A DNA stretch of 60,766 bases from Roseivivax isoporae LMG 25204 (GCF_000521865.1 NZ_JAME01000031.1:1-60766); one strand, 5' to 3'; shown: positions 49,035 through 59,504, counted from the first letter of the stretch. Notes: generated by a model from the letters alone, not told the origin. A program made the numbers and translations.

Positions 49035-49778
49035 TCAGCGGCCGCGCTCCTTCCATCGGACCATCTGCCGCAGGATGCCGTGCAGCGTGCGCACGTCCGC
49101 GCGGGTCAGCGGCATCCGGCTCCAGAGGTTGCGCAGGTTGAGCTTCATGCTCTCGGCCTTGTGCTCGGGAAAGAAGAAGCCCGCCTCCTCCATCCGCTCC
49201 TCGTAATGCGCCGAGAGCGCCTCGATCTCGGCCTGCTCGGCCCACTCGGCGCCCGCCAGCTCGACGCTCTCGGGCACGACCTCGGCGGTCGCGCGGCGCC
49301 ATTCGTAGGCCATGAGCAGCACGCATTGCGCGAGGTTCAGCGACCCGTAATCGGGGTTCACCGGCACCGACACGATGGCGTTGGCGCGCGCGATGTCGTC
49401 GTTCTCGAGCCCGGCGCGCTCGGGACCGAAAAGGACCGCGACACGCTCGCCGCGGGCGATGCGGTCGCGCGCCTCCTGCATGGCACGCTCGGGGCTGAAG
49501 ACGGGCTTGGTCAGGCCGCGCCCGCGCGCCGTCGTGGCAAGGACGAAGCTGCAGCCGGCGACCGCCTCGGCGGTCGTCCCGCTCACCTCGGCCGCGTCGA
49601 GGACGCGCCCCGCGCCGCTCGCCATGGCGCGCGCCGAGGGGTTCGGCCAGCCGTCGCGCGGCGCCACGAGCCACATCCGGTCGAGCGCGAAGTTCCACAT
49701 GGCGCGGGCACTCGCACCGATGTTCTCGCCCATCTGGGGACGGACGAGCACGAAGGCGGGCTGGGACGGGTTCGGCAC
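49035..49778 (-). CDS. trmJ: tRNA (cytidine/uridine-2'-O-)-methyltransferase TrmJ-like
   Basis: A 247-residue SPOUT-class RNA methyltransferase. PAFVLVRPQMGENIGASARAM at the N-terminus and the SAM-knot motif LFGPERAGLENDDIARAN with VPVNPDYGSLNLAQ match TrmJ. Conserved residues before the first internal ATG show that translation starts at the GTG (VPNPSQPAF). It modifies position 32 of tRNAs, by family. It is divergent from a ThiE-like gene. Confidence 0.88.
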   Translation of the reverse strand: MPNPSQPAFVLVRPQMGENIGASARAMWNFALDRMWLVAPRDGWPNPSARAMASGAGRVLDAAEVSGTTAEAVAGCSFVLATTARGRGLTKPVFSPERAMQEARDRIARGERVAVLFGPERAGLENDDIARANAIVSVPVNPDYGSLNLAQCVLLMAYEWRRATAEVVPESVELAGAEWAEQAEIEALSAHYEERMEEAGFFFPEHKAESMKLNLRNLWSRMPLTRADVRTLHGILRQMVRWKERGR

Positions 49779-49934
49779 GCGGCAGACCTTTGCAACGGTG
49801 AGGAAACGCGGGCCTCCATACGCGCGGCGGGCGCGCCTCGCAATCCCGCGCGGGCCCGCCGGCACCGGGCGACGGCTTTCCAATCCCGGCGCTCTTCGAT
49901 AAGACGCCGCAACTTGGTATCTGGAGCGCAGGTC

Positions 49935-50561
49935 ATGGCACGGTCGGAAGAGCCGCAACTGTATCTCGTCACCCCGCCCGCCTTCGATCCCGGCCCGTTC
50001 GCCGAGGATCTGGCCCGCGTGCTCGATGCCGAACCCGTGGCCTGCCTGCGCCTGTCGCTCGCCACCCGCGACGAGGACACGATCCTGCGCGCCGCCGACA
50101 CCGTGCGCGAGGTCGCGCATGCCCGCGACGTGGCCACGGTGATCGAGACCCACGTGGTGCTGGCCGAACGGCTCGGCCTCGACGGCGTGCACCTGACGGA
50201 CGGCGCGCGGTCGGTGCGCGCGGCGCGCAAGGCGCTCGGGACCGACGCGATCATCGGCGCCTTCTGCGGCACCTCGCGGCACGACGGCATGAACGCCGGC
50301 GAGATCGGCGCAGACTACGCAAGCTTCGGCCCCGTCACGACCGGCGTGCTCGGCGACGGGCGCGTGGCGGATCGCGGTCTCTTTGCCTGGTGGTCCGAGA
50401 TGATCGAGCTGCCCGTGGTCGCCGAGGGCGGGCTGACCGAGGAAGCGATCCGCGATCTCGCGCCAGTCACCGACTTCTTCGCCATCGGCGAGGAGATCTG
50501 GACGGATGACGACCCCGCCGCGGCGCTGGCGCGGCTCGCCGCCGCCATGCGCGCGGACTGA
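49935..50561 (+). CDS. Thiamine phosphate synthase family protein
   Basis: A 208-residue TIM-barrel protein of the ThiE/TenI superfamily. LYLVTPPAFDP at the start, DGVHLTDGARSVRAARKALG (phosphate and pyrimidine region), IGADYASFGPV and the VVAEGGLT strand fit. The ThiE loop usually reading GVSTHS is GTSRHD here, so it may be a divergent ThiE or a TenI-like regulator rather than the main thiamine enzyme. There are no thiamine genes nearby. It ends 5 nt from the convergent olsA gene. Confidence 0.75.
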   Translation: MARSEEPQLYLVTPPAFDPGPFAEDLARVLDAEPVACLRLSLATRDEDTILRAADTVREVAHARDVATVIETHVVLAERLGLDGVHLTDGARSVRAARKALGTDAIIGAFCGTSRHDGMNAGEIGADYASFGPVTTGVLGDGRVADRGLFAWWSEMIELPVVAEGGLTEEAIRDLAPVTDFFAIGEEIWTDDDPAAALARLAAAMRAD

Positions 50562-50566
50562 AGCCC

Positions 50567-51424
50567 TCAGTCGCCCGTCAGCGCGCCCGCGCCGGTGCCC
50601 GCCGGTCCGGCGGGATGGACGCTGCGCACCTGCAGCTCGAGATGCCGGGCCAGCGTCTTGCGGTCGCGATGGTCCGAGACGGGCGTGCCGGGATGGAAGG
50701 TCAGCAGCACCCGGCCCTGCCGCGGCGCCGAGAGCATGCGCAGCAGGTGCGCGCCGAAGCTCATGTCGCCCCACCAGCCGTAGAACCGCGGATCGGCGCC
50801 CTCGGGCGCACGGTAATCGACCGTGACCGCCTGGATCGTCAGGCGTCCGGCCAGTTCCGGCACGAGGAACGCCGCGAAAAGCGTTGTCTTGAAAGGAAGA
50901 ATCCTTTGCCCGTCGGTGGACGTGCCCTCGGGGAAGAAGACCAGCCGGTGGCCGTGCCGGAGCCGTTCCTCGAAGAGCCGCGTCTGCGCTGCCGCCTCGC
51001 GCCGGTCGCGCCGGATGAATACCGTGCCCGTCGCGCGCGCCAGCCAGCCGATGCCGGGCCAGCCCGCGACCTCGGATTTCGACACGAAGTAGAGGCAGCC
51101 CTGCGCGTTCAGCACGAAGATGTCGAGCCAGGAGGCATGGTTCGCCACCATGGCGCCGGGTGTGCGCATGGGGCGGCCCGTGACCTCGACCCGCAGGCGC
51201 AGGGTGACGAGGGCCCAGCGGCAGACGAGCCGCGTCACGTGGGGCGTGACCGGCCGGTCCATGCCGCAGAGCGGCCGTTCGACGAGCCGCACCGCAAGCA
51301 GGACCACGAGCCCGCCGAACACCACCGCGCCGAGGCAGAGACCGCGCAGCACCGCGCGCAGCCAGCCCGTGACGCCCGGTGCCGCCGCGAGGGGCGGCGG
51401 CGCGTCGTTCCAGGTCGTGCTCAT
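50567..51424 (-). CDS. olsA: 1-acyl-glycerol-phosphate / lyso-ornithine lipid acyltransferase (OlsA-type)
   Basis: A 285-residue PlsC-family membrane acyltransferase. N-terminal membrane segment (about 22-48), the catalytic NHASWLD (H-x4-D, about 95-101), the acceptor motif FFPEGTST and the IPA-like loop follow in order. Its ATG overlaps the stop of the OlsB-like gene (ATGA). Together they would make ornithine lipids: OlsB acylates ornithine, OlsA adds the second chain. PlsC function in phospholipid synthesis is an alternative. Confidence 0.85.
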   Translation of the reverse strand: MSTTWNDAPPPLAAAPGVTGWLRAVLRGLCLGAVVFGGLVVLLAVRLVERPLCGMDRPVTPHVTRLVCRWALVTLRLRVEVTGRPMRTPGAMVANHASWLDIFVLNAQGCLYFVSKSEVAGWPGIGWLARATGTVFIRRDRREAAAQTRLFEERLRHGHRLVFFPEGTSTDGQRILPFKTTLFAAFLVPELAGRLTIQAVTVDYRAPEGADPRFYGWWGDMSFGAHLLRMLSAPRQGRVLLTFHPGTPVSDHRDRKTLARHLELQVRSVHPAGPAGTGAGALTGD

Positions 51425-52188
51425 GCGGGGCTTCCCTTGGCGTAGATGCCGGCCTGCCGCGGGTTCAGCCGCTCGGTGTCGAGGACCAGGCAGACATCGG
51501 TGGTGTTGAACGCGCGATCGACGAAGGCGCCCTCGCCCACCGTCCCGCCGAGCCGCAGGTAGGCCTTGATCAGCGCCGGCGTCTCGCGCACCGCGCGCGG
51601 CCGGTCGATCGCGTCCTCGGGCAGAAGGTCCATGGACTGGAACGCGCGCGAGCGCACGCGCAAAGCCTCGGGCGCGAGGTGCCGGTGATGCAGGTTCGAC
51701 AGCGGGTGGGCGAGCGCCGCGGGATCGGTGCCGTGAAAGCTCGCCACGCCGAAGAGGATGTCGATGCCGTGGCGCTGGACGTAATCGGCGACGCCCTGCC
51801 AGAGATGCATCATGCCCGCGCCGCCGCGATAGTCGCGGTGCAGGCAGGAGCGACCCAGTTCCAGGAGCCGCCGCCCGGTGGACCGCAGCGCGGCGAGGTC
51901 GTACTCGTCCTCGGAATAGAACTGGCCGATCTCCGCCGCGCGGTCGTCGCGCAGAAGCCGGTAGACCCCCACGACCGGCGCCCCCGGGCGGGCCTCGTCG
52001 CAGAGCAGGAGATGGTCGAAATGCGGATCGAAGCGGTCCCGCTCGAGCCGCGCCGCATGGTCGACCATGGGCCCGCCGCCGCCCAGCTCGGCCACGAAGA
52101 CCTCGTAGCGCAGGGCCTGCGCGGCGCGCAGGTCCTCGGCAGAGGCGGCTTGCCGCACGGTGAAGATGGGCGTCTCGGTGGTCGTCAT
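51421..52188 (-). CDS. olsB: L-ornithine N-alpha-acyltransferase (OlsB-like GNAT)
   Basis: A 255-residue acetyltransferase-fold enzyme of the OlsB family. FTVRQAASAEDLRAAQALRY (about 9-28), FDPHFDHLLL, VVGVYRLLRDD, GRSCLHRDYRGG (acyl-CoA/ACP loop) and the LFGVASFHGTDP motif are present. It transfers a 3-hydroxyacyl chain from acyl carrier protein to the alpha-amine of ornithine. It is first in the olsB-olsA pair. Ornithine lipids, phosphorus-free, are frequent in Rhodobacterales. Confidence 0.88.
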   Translation of the reverse strand: MTTTETPIFTVRQAASAEDLRAAQALRYEVFVAELGGGGPMVDHAARLERDRFDPHFDHLLLCDEARPGAPVVGVYRLLRDDRAAEIGQFYSEDEYDLAALRSTGRRLLELGRSCLHRDYRGGAGMMHLWQGVADYVQRHGIDILFGVASFHGTDPAALAHPLSNLHHRHLAPEALRVRSRAFQSMDLLPEDAIDRPRAVRETPALIKAYLRLGGTVGEGAFVDRAFNTTDVCLVLDTERLNPRQAGIYAKGSPA

Positions 52189-52315
52189 CGGTCCTCGTTC
52201 ATCGGGCGCAGCACCGAGCCTGCGTCCTAGCCAAGCGCGGGGACGTTTGCAAATCCCGCGGGCCCGCTCGGCGGCGGCACGCGTTAACGCTTGCGAAACC
52301 CGGGCGGCCTAGGCC

Positions 52316-52495
52316 CTACTCGAAGACCGGAACGAGCGTGACGCGCGAGCCATCGATGACCACCTTGCCCTCCTCGCGGAAATTGACCGTGATGCGTCCG
52401 CCGATGTTCGACTGCACCTGCCCGGTGCCCCAATCGGGCCGGTCGGGATGCATGACCAGCATGCCGGGTTCCAGCGTCGCGTTCAGATCGTCCAT
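52316..52495 (-). CDS. DUF3553 protein
   Basis: A 59-residue protein, beginning MDDLNATLEPGMLVMHPDRP and containing DWGTGQVQS and a beta-rich core (GGRITVNFREEGKVVIDG). This matches the DUF3553 family, a small SH3-like or Tudor-like barrel reminiscent of CarD/UvrD-associated modules. AGGAG lies 9 nt before the ATG. It is divergent from chpT (36 bp between starts). Function unknown. Confidence 0.85.
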   Translation of the reverse strand: MDDLNATLEPGMLVMHPDRPDWGTGQVQSNIGGRITVNFREEGKVVIDGSRVTLVPVFE

Positions 52496-52530
52496 GAGGC
52501 GGGGCTCCTGTGCCGTCGGGGCGGGGTGGA

Positions 52531-53142
52531 ATGTCGGATCCTAGCGTCGCGCTCGCCAGCCTCATAGGCTCGCGCATCTGCCACGACCTCGTCAGTCCGG
52601 TGGGTGCGATCGCCAACGGGATCGAGCTTCTGGGGCTGTCGGGCGGCATGGCCGCCGGGCAGGAAGAGACCGCGCTGATCTCGGACAGCTGCCGCAGCGC
52701 CGCCGCGCGCATCCGGTTCTTCCGCGTGGCCTTCGGCACCGCCGCGGCGGGCCAGACCATGTCCGGGGCCGAGGCCCGCGCGATCCTCCGCGACGTGACG
52801 CGCGGCACGCGGCTCGTTGCCGACTGGCAGGCCGAGGACCTCATCGACCGGGCCGAGGTGCAGCGCGCCTTCCTGGGCTTTCTCTGCGTCGAGGCGGCGC
52901 TGCCGCGCGGCGGCGCGATCCGCGTCGCGCGCGATGCGTCCGACTGGACGGTCAGCAGCGCGGCGCCCGAGCGGCGCGTCGACGCCGCGCTCTGGGCGCT
53001 CCTCTCGGCGCCGTCCCCGACCGCCATGGCAGAGGTGACGCCGGCGCAGGTGCAGTTCCCGTTCCTGGCGCTCCTCAGCGCGCGCGCGGGCCGGACGGTC
53101 CGCGTCGCGGACGATCCGGCCGCGCTTTCCGTCATCCTCTGA
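52531..53142 (+). CDS. chpT: Histidine phosphotransferase ChpT
   Basis: A 203-residue cytoplasmic phosphotransfer protein carrying phosphate from the CckA hybrid kinase to CtrA. The phosphohistidine is H18 in SRICHDLVSPVGAIANGIEL. It has a dimeric four-helix fold with a degenerate kinase-like C-terminal half. The ATG is preceded by GGGGTGGA; a GTG at 52510 would add 7 residues. A CtrA-type site occurs elsewhere in the window (37074-37088). Confidence 0.9.
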   Translation: MSDPSVALASLIGSRICHDLVSPVGAIANGIELLGLSGGMAAGQEETALISDSCRSAAARIRFFRVAFGTAAAGQTMSGAEARAILRDVTRGTRLVADWQAEDLIDRAEVQRAFLGFLCVEAALPRGGAIRVARDASDWTVSSAAPERRVDAALWALLSAPSPTAMAEVTPAQVQFPFLALLSARAGRTVRVADDPAALSVIL

Positions 53143-53154
53143 CACGCGGGCGGC

Positions 53155-54420
53155 TCAGCGGCGCACGCTGCCTTCGCCGGTCACGAGATACTTGAAGGAG
53201 GTGAGCTGTTCCGCCCCCACGGGACCGCGTGCATGCATCTTGCCGGTGGCGATGCCGATCTCGGCGCCCATGCCGAACTCGCCCCCGTCCGCGAACTGGG
53301 TCGAGGCGTTGCGCATCAGGATCGCGCTGTCAAGCCGGGTGAAGAACCGCTCGGCGGCCGCGTCGTCCTCGGTCAGGATGCAGTCGGTGTGATTCGAACC
53401 GTAGCGTCGGATGTGGGCGATGGCGCCGTCGATGTCGTCCACCACCCGCGCGGCGAGGATCATGTCGAGATATTCGTGCCCCCAGTCGTCCTCGGACGCC
53501 GGCACGACACCCTCGATCTGCTGCAGCTCCGCGTCACCGCGCACCTCGACGCCCGCATCGACGAGCGCCCGCACCACGCCCTGCCCGATCGTGTCGAGCG
53601 CGTCGCGGTGGATCAGCAGGCATTCCGCCGCGCCGCAGATGCCGGTGCGGCGGGTCTTGGCGTTCAGCACCACGTCGAGCGTCTTGACCGGGTCGGCGGC
53701 GGCGTCGACGTAGATGTGCACGATGCCCTCGAGATGGGCGAAGACCGGCACCCGCGCCTCGCGCTGGACAAGGCCCACGAGCCCCTTGCCCCCGCGCGGC
53801 ACGATCACGTCGATGAGGTCGACCATGCCCAGCATCTCGCTCACCGCCGCGCGGTCACGCGTCGGCACGCGCTGGATCGCGTCCTCGGGCAGGGACGCCG
53901 CGCGCAGCCCCTCGACGAGACAGTCATGGATCGCGGCCGAGGAATGGAAGCTCTCGGAGCCGCCGCGCAGGATCACGGCATTGCCCGACTTGAGGCAGAG
54001 CGCGCCGGCATCGGCGGTCACGTTCGGGCGCGATTCGTAGATCACGCCGACGACGCCGAGGGGCGTGCGCACGCGGCGGATGTGCAGGCCCGACGGCATA
54101 TCCCATTCCGCGATGGTGGCGCCGATGGGATCGTCCTGCGCGGCGACCGTGCGCAGGCCGTCGCAGATCGCGGCGATCCGGCCGGCATCGAGCGTCAGCC
54201 GGTCCATCATGGCGGGCGACAGGCCCTTGTCGCGGCCATAGGCCAGGTCCTGCGCATTCGCCTCGATGACCGCATCGGTGCGCGCGGCAAGCGCGTCGGC
54301 GGCGGCTTCCAGCGCGCGGCGCTTGGCCTCGGCCGGGGCAAAGGCGAGCTCCGCCGCGGCGGCGCGCGCCTTGCGGCCGATCTCATCCATCATCGCGGGG
54401 ATGTCGGTCAGGTCTTTCAT
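53155..54420 (-). CDS. proA: Glutamate-5-semialdehyde dehydrogenase
   Basis: A 421-residue NADPH-dependent reductase, second step of proline synthesis. The catalytic cysteine lies in [14 protein letters not shown], the nucleotide region in [14 protein letters not shown], and [13 protein letters not shown] is a family motif. The C-terminus has [26 protein letters not shown] precedes the ATG. It follows proB (54-nt gap) in a proB-proA order. Confidence 0.97.
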   Translation of the reverse strand: MKDLTDIPAMMDEIGRKARAAAAELAFAPAEAKRRALEAAADALAARTDAVIEANAQDLAYGRDKGLSPAMMDRLTLDAGRIAAICDGLRTVAAQDDPIGATIAEWDMPSGLHIRRVRTPLGVVGVIYESRPNVTADAGALCLKSGNAVILRGGSESFHSSAAIHDCLVEGLRAASLPEDAIQRVPTRDRAAVSEMLGMVDLIDVIVPRGGKGLVGLVQREARVPVFAHLEGIVHIYVDAAADPVKTLDVVLNAKTRRTGICGAAECLLIHRDALDTIGQGVVRALVDAGVEVRGDAELQQIEGVVPASEDDWGHEYLDMILAARVVDDIDGAIAHIRRYGSNHTDCILTEDDAAAERFFTRLDSAILMRNASTQFADGGEFGMGAEIGIATGKMHARGPVGAEQLTSFKYLVTGEGSVRR

Positions 54421-54474
54421 GGCTCCGCCCTTTCGGATCGGTCGGGATGTCTGGACAGCGAAACGCGACGACGC

Positions 54475-55581
54475 TCAGTGCGCCATGTCGTCGCGATGGA
54501 CTAGCACGGCGCGTCCCGGGTAGCCCAGAACTTCCTCGATCTCGGCAGAGCGCCGCCCCGCGATCGCCCGCGCCTCTGCGGCGGTGTAGCGGGAAAGGCC
54601 CTGCCCCAGCGAGCGACCGGCGCTGTCCCGGATGGCGACCGGGTCCCCCCTGCCGAACGCGCCCTCGACCCGCGAGAGGCCCGCGGGCAAGAGCGACTTG
54701 CCCTGCCCGAGCGCCACGGCGGCCCCGTCGTCCACCACCAGCGTTCCCCGCGGCTTCATCGCCGAGATCCAGCGCTTGCGCGCCGCCTGCGGGTCGAGCC
54801 CGGGGGTGAACCACGTCGCGGGCGCGCCCCCCTCGAGCGCGCGCAGCGGATGGCTCTGCGAGCCTTCGCAGATCGCCATGGCGCAGCCGGCCGCCATCGC
54901 GGTCTTCGCGGCCATCAGCTTGGTCTTCATGCCGCCCTTCGAGAGGCCGGATCCCGCGTCGCCGGCCATCGCCTCGATCTCGGGCGTGATCTCGGCGATC
55001 TCGTCGTAGCGCCGCGCGGTCGGATCGGTCGCGGGGTTGGCGGAGTAGAAGCCGTCCACGTCCGACAGCAGCACCAGCGTGTCGGCGCCGACCGTCACCG
55101 CCACCTGCGCGGCCAGCCGGTCGTTGTCGCCGTAGCGGATCTCGTCCGTGGCCACGGTGTCGTTCTCGTTCACGATCGGCACCGTGCCGAAGGCGAGCAG
55201 CGTCTCGAGCGTCGCGCGGGAATTGAGGTATCGCCTGCGGTCGGCGCTGTCCTCGAGCGTGACCAACACCTGCGCGGTGGTGATGCCATGGGGTGCGAGG
55301 TGTTCCTCCCACGCGCGGGCGAGCCGGATCTGCCCGACCGCCGCCGCGGCCTGGCTCTGCTCGAGCGGCAGATCCGCGGGCGGAAGCCCCAGCACGCCGC
55401 GCCCGAGCGCGATCGAGCCCGAGGAGACCAGAACCACGTCGGTGCCGCGCGCCCGCAGGCGCGCCACGTCCTCGGCCATGGAGGCGAGCCAGTCGCGGCG
55501 GAGCGATCCCGTCGCGCGATCCACCAGGAGCGCCGAGCCGATCTTGGCCACGAGGCGCCGCGCCGTCGTCATGCCGGCCAT
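54475..55581 (-). CDS. proB: Glutamate 5-kinase
   Basis: A 368-residue kinase committing glutamate to proline synthesis, normally inhibited by proline. The amino-acid-kinase domain has [11 protein letters not shown] (about 8-18), [10 protein letters not shown] and [15 protein letters not shown]-terminal PUA domain (from about 275, [11 protein letters not shown]) is present. The ATG lies one base after the obgE stop; an ATG at 55572 is an alternative. Clustered with obgE and proA. Confidence 0.96.
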   Translation of the reverse strand: MAGMTTARRLVAKIGSALLVDRATGSLRRDWLASMAEDVARLRARGTDVVLVSSGSIALGRGVLGLPPADLPLEQSQAAAAVGQIRLARAWEEHLAPHGITTAQVLVTLEDSADRRRYLNSRATLETLLAFGTVPIVNENDTVATDEIRYGDNDRLAAQVAVTVGADTLVLLSDVDGFYSANPATDPTARRYDEIAEITPEIEAMAGDAGSGLSKGGMKTKLMAAKTAMAAGCAMAICEGSQSHPLRALEGGAPATWFTPGLDPQAARKRWISAMKPRGTLVVDDGAAVALGQGKSLLPAGLSRVEGAFGRGDPVAIRDSAGRSLGQGLSRYTAAEARAIAGRRSAEIEEVLGYPGRAVLVHRDDMAH

Positions 55582-55582
55582 G

Positions 55583-56689
<1,107 letters not shown>

Positions 56690-56728
56690 TCAAGCGGCCC
56701 GCGCGGGGACGCCTGCGCGCCGCAGCCC

Positions 56729-57277
56729 TCAGGCCGGGTGCTGCAGCTGTTTCAGATAGGTCCATGTGGGGACCGTCGCGTTGCGCGCGGCCGAAAAGGA
56801 CTCCGCGTCGCCGATATAGTCGAAGCCGCAGTTCAGCAGCACCCGCGCCGAGGCCGGGTTGTCCTGGAATACGGTGCCGAACATCGTCCGGTTCCCGAGC
56901 GGGTTCGCCTCGACCAGCGTGCGGACCGCTTCGGATGCGATGCCGTTGCCCCAGGCCTCGGGCACGATCCAGTATCCGATCTCGGACTGGTTGCGATCCA
57001 TGTACTGGAGCGAGATCACCCCGAGGACCGGGCCCTCGCCGGACTTCGTGCCGTCGATCACCCAGACATCCTCGGTCCGGTCGGCGGCACGCGCGGCCGC
57101 GACGAAGGCCTCGGCGGTGCCGTCGGGGAACGGGTGCGGGATCGAACTCGTCATCCGCGCCACGCAGGAGCGCCCGGCATGGTGCGCGATCGCGGCGCAG
57201 TCCGCCTCGTCCGGAATGCGCAGGTCGAACCGCGCGCCCGCCATCACCGGCTGGCGCATCACGTGATCGAAACTCAT
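56729..57277 (-). CDS. GNAT-family N-acetyltransferase (RimJ/RimL type)
   Basis: A 182-residue acetyltransferase. It has GARFDLRIPDEADCAAI at the N-terminal side, IGYWIVPEAWGNGIASEAV as the acetyl-CoA loop (Q/R-x-x-G-x-G/A variant), and NPASARVLLNCGFDYIG at the C-terminal side. GGGAGGG lies 8 nt upstream of the chosen ATG. Located between rpmA and obgE, where a RimJ/L-like gene is commonly found in this order. Substrate unknown. Confidence 0.85.
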   Translation of the reverse strand: MSFDHVMRQPVMAGARFDLRIPDEADCAAIAHHAGRSCVARMTSSIPHPFPDGTAEAFVAAARAADRTEDVWVIDGTKSGEGPVLGVISLQYMDRNQSEIGYWIVPEAWGNGIASEAVRTLVEANPLGNRTMFGTVFQDNPASARVLLNCGFDYIGDAESFSAARNATVPTWTYLKQLQHPA

Positions 57278-57423
57278 CTCGTGTCCCTCCCCAGACACCA
57301 ATCCGCGGAACGCGGCCCCCGCCGCGGCGCACCTCCGCCTCCCTTAAACGCCTGAAAGTGCATGCGGGTTTCCGCCCTCGACGCAGGTGACGCAAGGGAA
57401 TCCGGTGCCCTGCGGGACGGGCG

Positions 57424-57456
57424 GAAAGACGAAGGGGCCGGCACGCGTGCCGCCCC
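57424..57456 (-). terminator. Terminator of rplU-rpmA
   Basis: GC-rich hairpin (57434-57444 with 57447-57456, one bulge) followed on the minus strand by CTTCGTCTTT, 30 nt after the rpmA stop. Confidence 0.65.
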
Positions 57457-57486
57457 CTACATGCATCCAAATCCGTGAGGGATCGG

Positions 57487-57756
57487 TTACTGGGCCGCGT
57501 CCGCCACCGGCAGGACCGAGATGAAGGTGCGGCCCTTCAGCCCCTTGTGGAACGTCACCGCGCCCTCGTCGGTCGCGAAGATGGTGTGATCCTTGCCCAT
57601 GCCGACGCCCTGGCCCGGCCAGAACCGGGTGCCGCGCTGACGCACGATGATGTTGCCCGGGATGGCCGACTGGCCGCCGTAGAGCTTGACGCCGAGGCGA
57701 CGCCCTGCGGAGTCGCGACCGTTGCGGGACGAACCGCCTGCTTTCTTGTGTGCCAT
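57487..57756 (-). CDS. rpmA: 50S ribosomal protein L27
   Basis: An 89-residue ribosomal protein. The N-terminal [16 protein letters not shown] is the strongly conserved peptidyl-transferase-facing tail, and [15 protein letters not shown] the core motif. It lies 13 nt after rplU. Confidence 0.98.
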   Translation of the reverse strand: MAHKKAGGSSRNGRDSAGRRLGVKLYGGQSAIPGNIIVRQRGTRFWPGQGVGMGKDHTIFATDEGAVTFHKGLKGRTFISVLPVADAAQ

Positions 57757-57769
57757 CGGTTATGTCTCC

Positions 57770-58456
57770 TTACTTCTTCGCCAGTTCCGCGGCCTGCTCG
57801 ATCCAGCCCTCGCGCTCGATCCGGCCCTTGAACGACAGCTTCTCGCCGAACTCCTCGACATCCGCCTCGGTCCACGCGGCGATCTGCGCGAAGGTGGTGA
57901 TGCCGACCTCGTGCAGCTTCTTCTCGAGCGCCGGGCCAACGCCCGACAGGAGCTTCAGGTCGTCCGCGGCACCGGGCGCAACGCCCGCATCGGCGGTCGC
58001 CTTCTCGGACGCGCCCGTGTTCGCCACGCGCGCCTTCATCTCGGACTGCTCGTCGCGGTTCGTCGCGTGCGCCGACACGCCGAGACCCGATTCGCCCGCG
58101 ATGCCCGCGCCGATCGCAGCCTTGACGCCCGTCGCATCGCCACCCGAGGCGAGGATGTCCGTCACGCGCACCAGCGTCAGCTGCTGGCGGTGGCCTTTCG
58201 TGCGCTGCGAGCCGTGCTTCCGGCGCCGCTTCACGAAGTGGATGACCTTGTCGCCCTTGATCTGGTCGAGCACTTCGGCCTGCACCGCCGCGCCGGACAC
58301 GAACGGCGCCCCAAGCACCGTCTCGTCGCCGCCGAGCATCAGCACGTCGTTGAACTGGACCGTCTCACCGGCATCCGCCGCAAGCTTCTCGACCCGGAGC
58401 GTATCGCCCGACTGGACCTTGTACTGCTTGCCGCCGGTCTTCATCACCGCGAACAT
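57770..58456 (-). CDS. rplU: 50S ribosomal protein L21 with C-terminal HhH extension
   Basis: A 228-residue protein. Residues 1-103 are ordinary L21 (MFAVMKTGGKQYKVQ; KVIHFVKRRRKHGSQRTKGHRQQ). A low-complexity Ala/Gly linker (about 105-165) follows, then a helix-hairpin-helix-like domain (LLSGVGPALEKKLHEVG; FAQIAAWTEADVEEFGEKL) of about 60 residues. Bacterial L21 is normally about 103 residues; this extended form occurs in Rhodobacterales. The extra domain matches the helical module seen at the end of several rhodobacterial proteins; its role is unknown. Confidence 0.96.
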   Translation of the reverse strand: MFAVMKTGGKQYKVQSGDTLRVEKLAADAGETVQFNDVLMLGGDETVLGAPFVSGAAVQAEVLDQIKGDKVIHFVKRRRKHGSQRTKGHRQQLTLVRVTDILASGGDATGVKAAIGAGIAGESGLGVSAHATNRDEQSEMKARVANTGASEKATADAGVAPGAADDLKLLSGVGPALEKKLHEVGITTFAQIAAWTEADVEEFGEKLSFKGRIEREGWIEQAAELAKK

Positions 58457-58589
58457 GTGTCGTCTTCCCGTCTGGTTCCGCGTCCTGCGGCCCCCGGTCC
58501 GTGGTCCCGGGCGTTGCCGGCGGCGCCACCGCGCCTGCCGCCTTCGGACTGCGCGCCCCGTCCCCGGGGCGTGGTTGCATCAATAAACG

Positions 58590-58615
58590 CGAAGCGGGGC
58601 CGCAGCCCCGTTTCG
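58590..58615 (-). terminator. Hairpin between the DUF2059 gene and rplU
   Basis: An 11-bp stem (one G-T wobble) with a CGCA loop is followed on the minus strand by GCGTTTATTG. It is 76 nt after the DUF2059 stop and 134 nt before rplU. It may terminate the former or act as an rplU leader element. Confidence 0.55.
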
Positions 58616-58691
58616 TGAGACCGGGCTTATGCGGGCGATCGGCCGCGAAGTCAAGCGGCCCTGCGCCCACGTTCGCGCCCCCGGAAGCGCC

Positions 58692-59504
58692 TCAGAGCTC
58701 GGTGCCCGACATCTGCCGCGCCACCGCGAGGCCCATGGCGTAGCTCACGTCGTCGTACATCCGGTTGAACGCCTGGAAAAGCGCGCCGTTGAGCGCGCGC
58801 CCCACCTCGCTCTCGGACATCTCGGTATAGTCGGCGAGCTCCGCGTCCGACAGCGGCTCGTAGGCCAGCATCAGGAAGCCGTGCAGCCATTCCGAGGTGT
58901 CCTCGCGCGTGCCCGCCTCCTGCGACCACACGTCGTCCAGCATCTCGTCCTCGGACATCTCGAGCGCGCCGCCGTCGGCGAGCCCGCGGTAGAACATGAG
59001 GCTCGCGTTGAGCGCGCCCTCGACGTTGCGCTCCACGAGGTCGTTCGCCGCGACGAATGCCTCGATCCGCGCGAGCTCGGGGGCGTCCGTCCCCGCGACG
59101 TCGCGGTAGGCCTCGCGCGCGGCCTCCTCAACGTCCGGATCGAGCATCGCCTCGCGCGCGTCCACCTCGAGCGTCACCACCCGCACCCCGAGCGGCGTCT
59201 CGAAGAACTCGAGCAGCGCCTCGGTCTCGGCCTCGGTGAGCGCCCCGGCGATCTCGTCGCGCACCACCGCCTCCATCTTCTCGGCGTCGTAGATGCGCGC
59301 GACATTGGCCGACCACGCCGCGTTCGGCCCCTCGCCCAGCATGTCGGCGGCGATGTCCTCGCTGTAGCGCACGCCCTCCTGCTGCATGATCCCGACGATG
59401 CGCGGGATCTGCAGCGCCTCGACGAGCTCGTCCTGGGACGCGGCCGAGAGCGTCACGGGGCTGAGGGCCACGCAGAAGGCGGCGGCGGCAAGGCGGGCGG
59501 TCAT
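58692..59504 (-). CDS. DUF2059 exported protein
   Basis: A 270-residue exported protein. The signal peptide (MTARLAAAAFCVALSPVTLS, cut before AASQDE) is followed by two DUF2059 repeats. The first contains ELVEALQIPRIVGIMQQEG (about 25-43) and FETPLGVRVVTLEVDAREAM; the second, FVAANDLVERNVEGALNASL. It is helical, acidic and probably periplasmic. Its function is unknown. A short GC-rich gap separates it from tRNA-Ser. Confidence 0.82.
   Translation of the reverse strand: MTARLAAAAFCVALSPVTLSAASQDELVEALQIPRIVGIMQQEGVRYSEDIAADMLGEGPNAAWSANVARIYDAEKMEAVVRDEIAGALTEAETEALLEFFETPLGVRVVTLEVDAREAMLDPDVEEAAREAYRDVAGTDAPELARIEAFVAANDLVERNVEGALNASLMFYRGLADGGALEMSEDEMLDDVWSQEAGTREDTSEWLHGFLMLAYEPLSDAELADYTEMSESEVGRALNGALFQAFNRMYDDVSYAMGLAVARQMSGTEL

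Noticed and set aside
52284-52290. CtrA half-site (GTTAACG) before the olsB/DUF3553 genes
   Set aside because: Only one TTAA half is present; no second half at N7.
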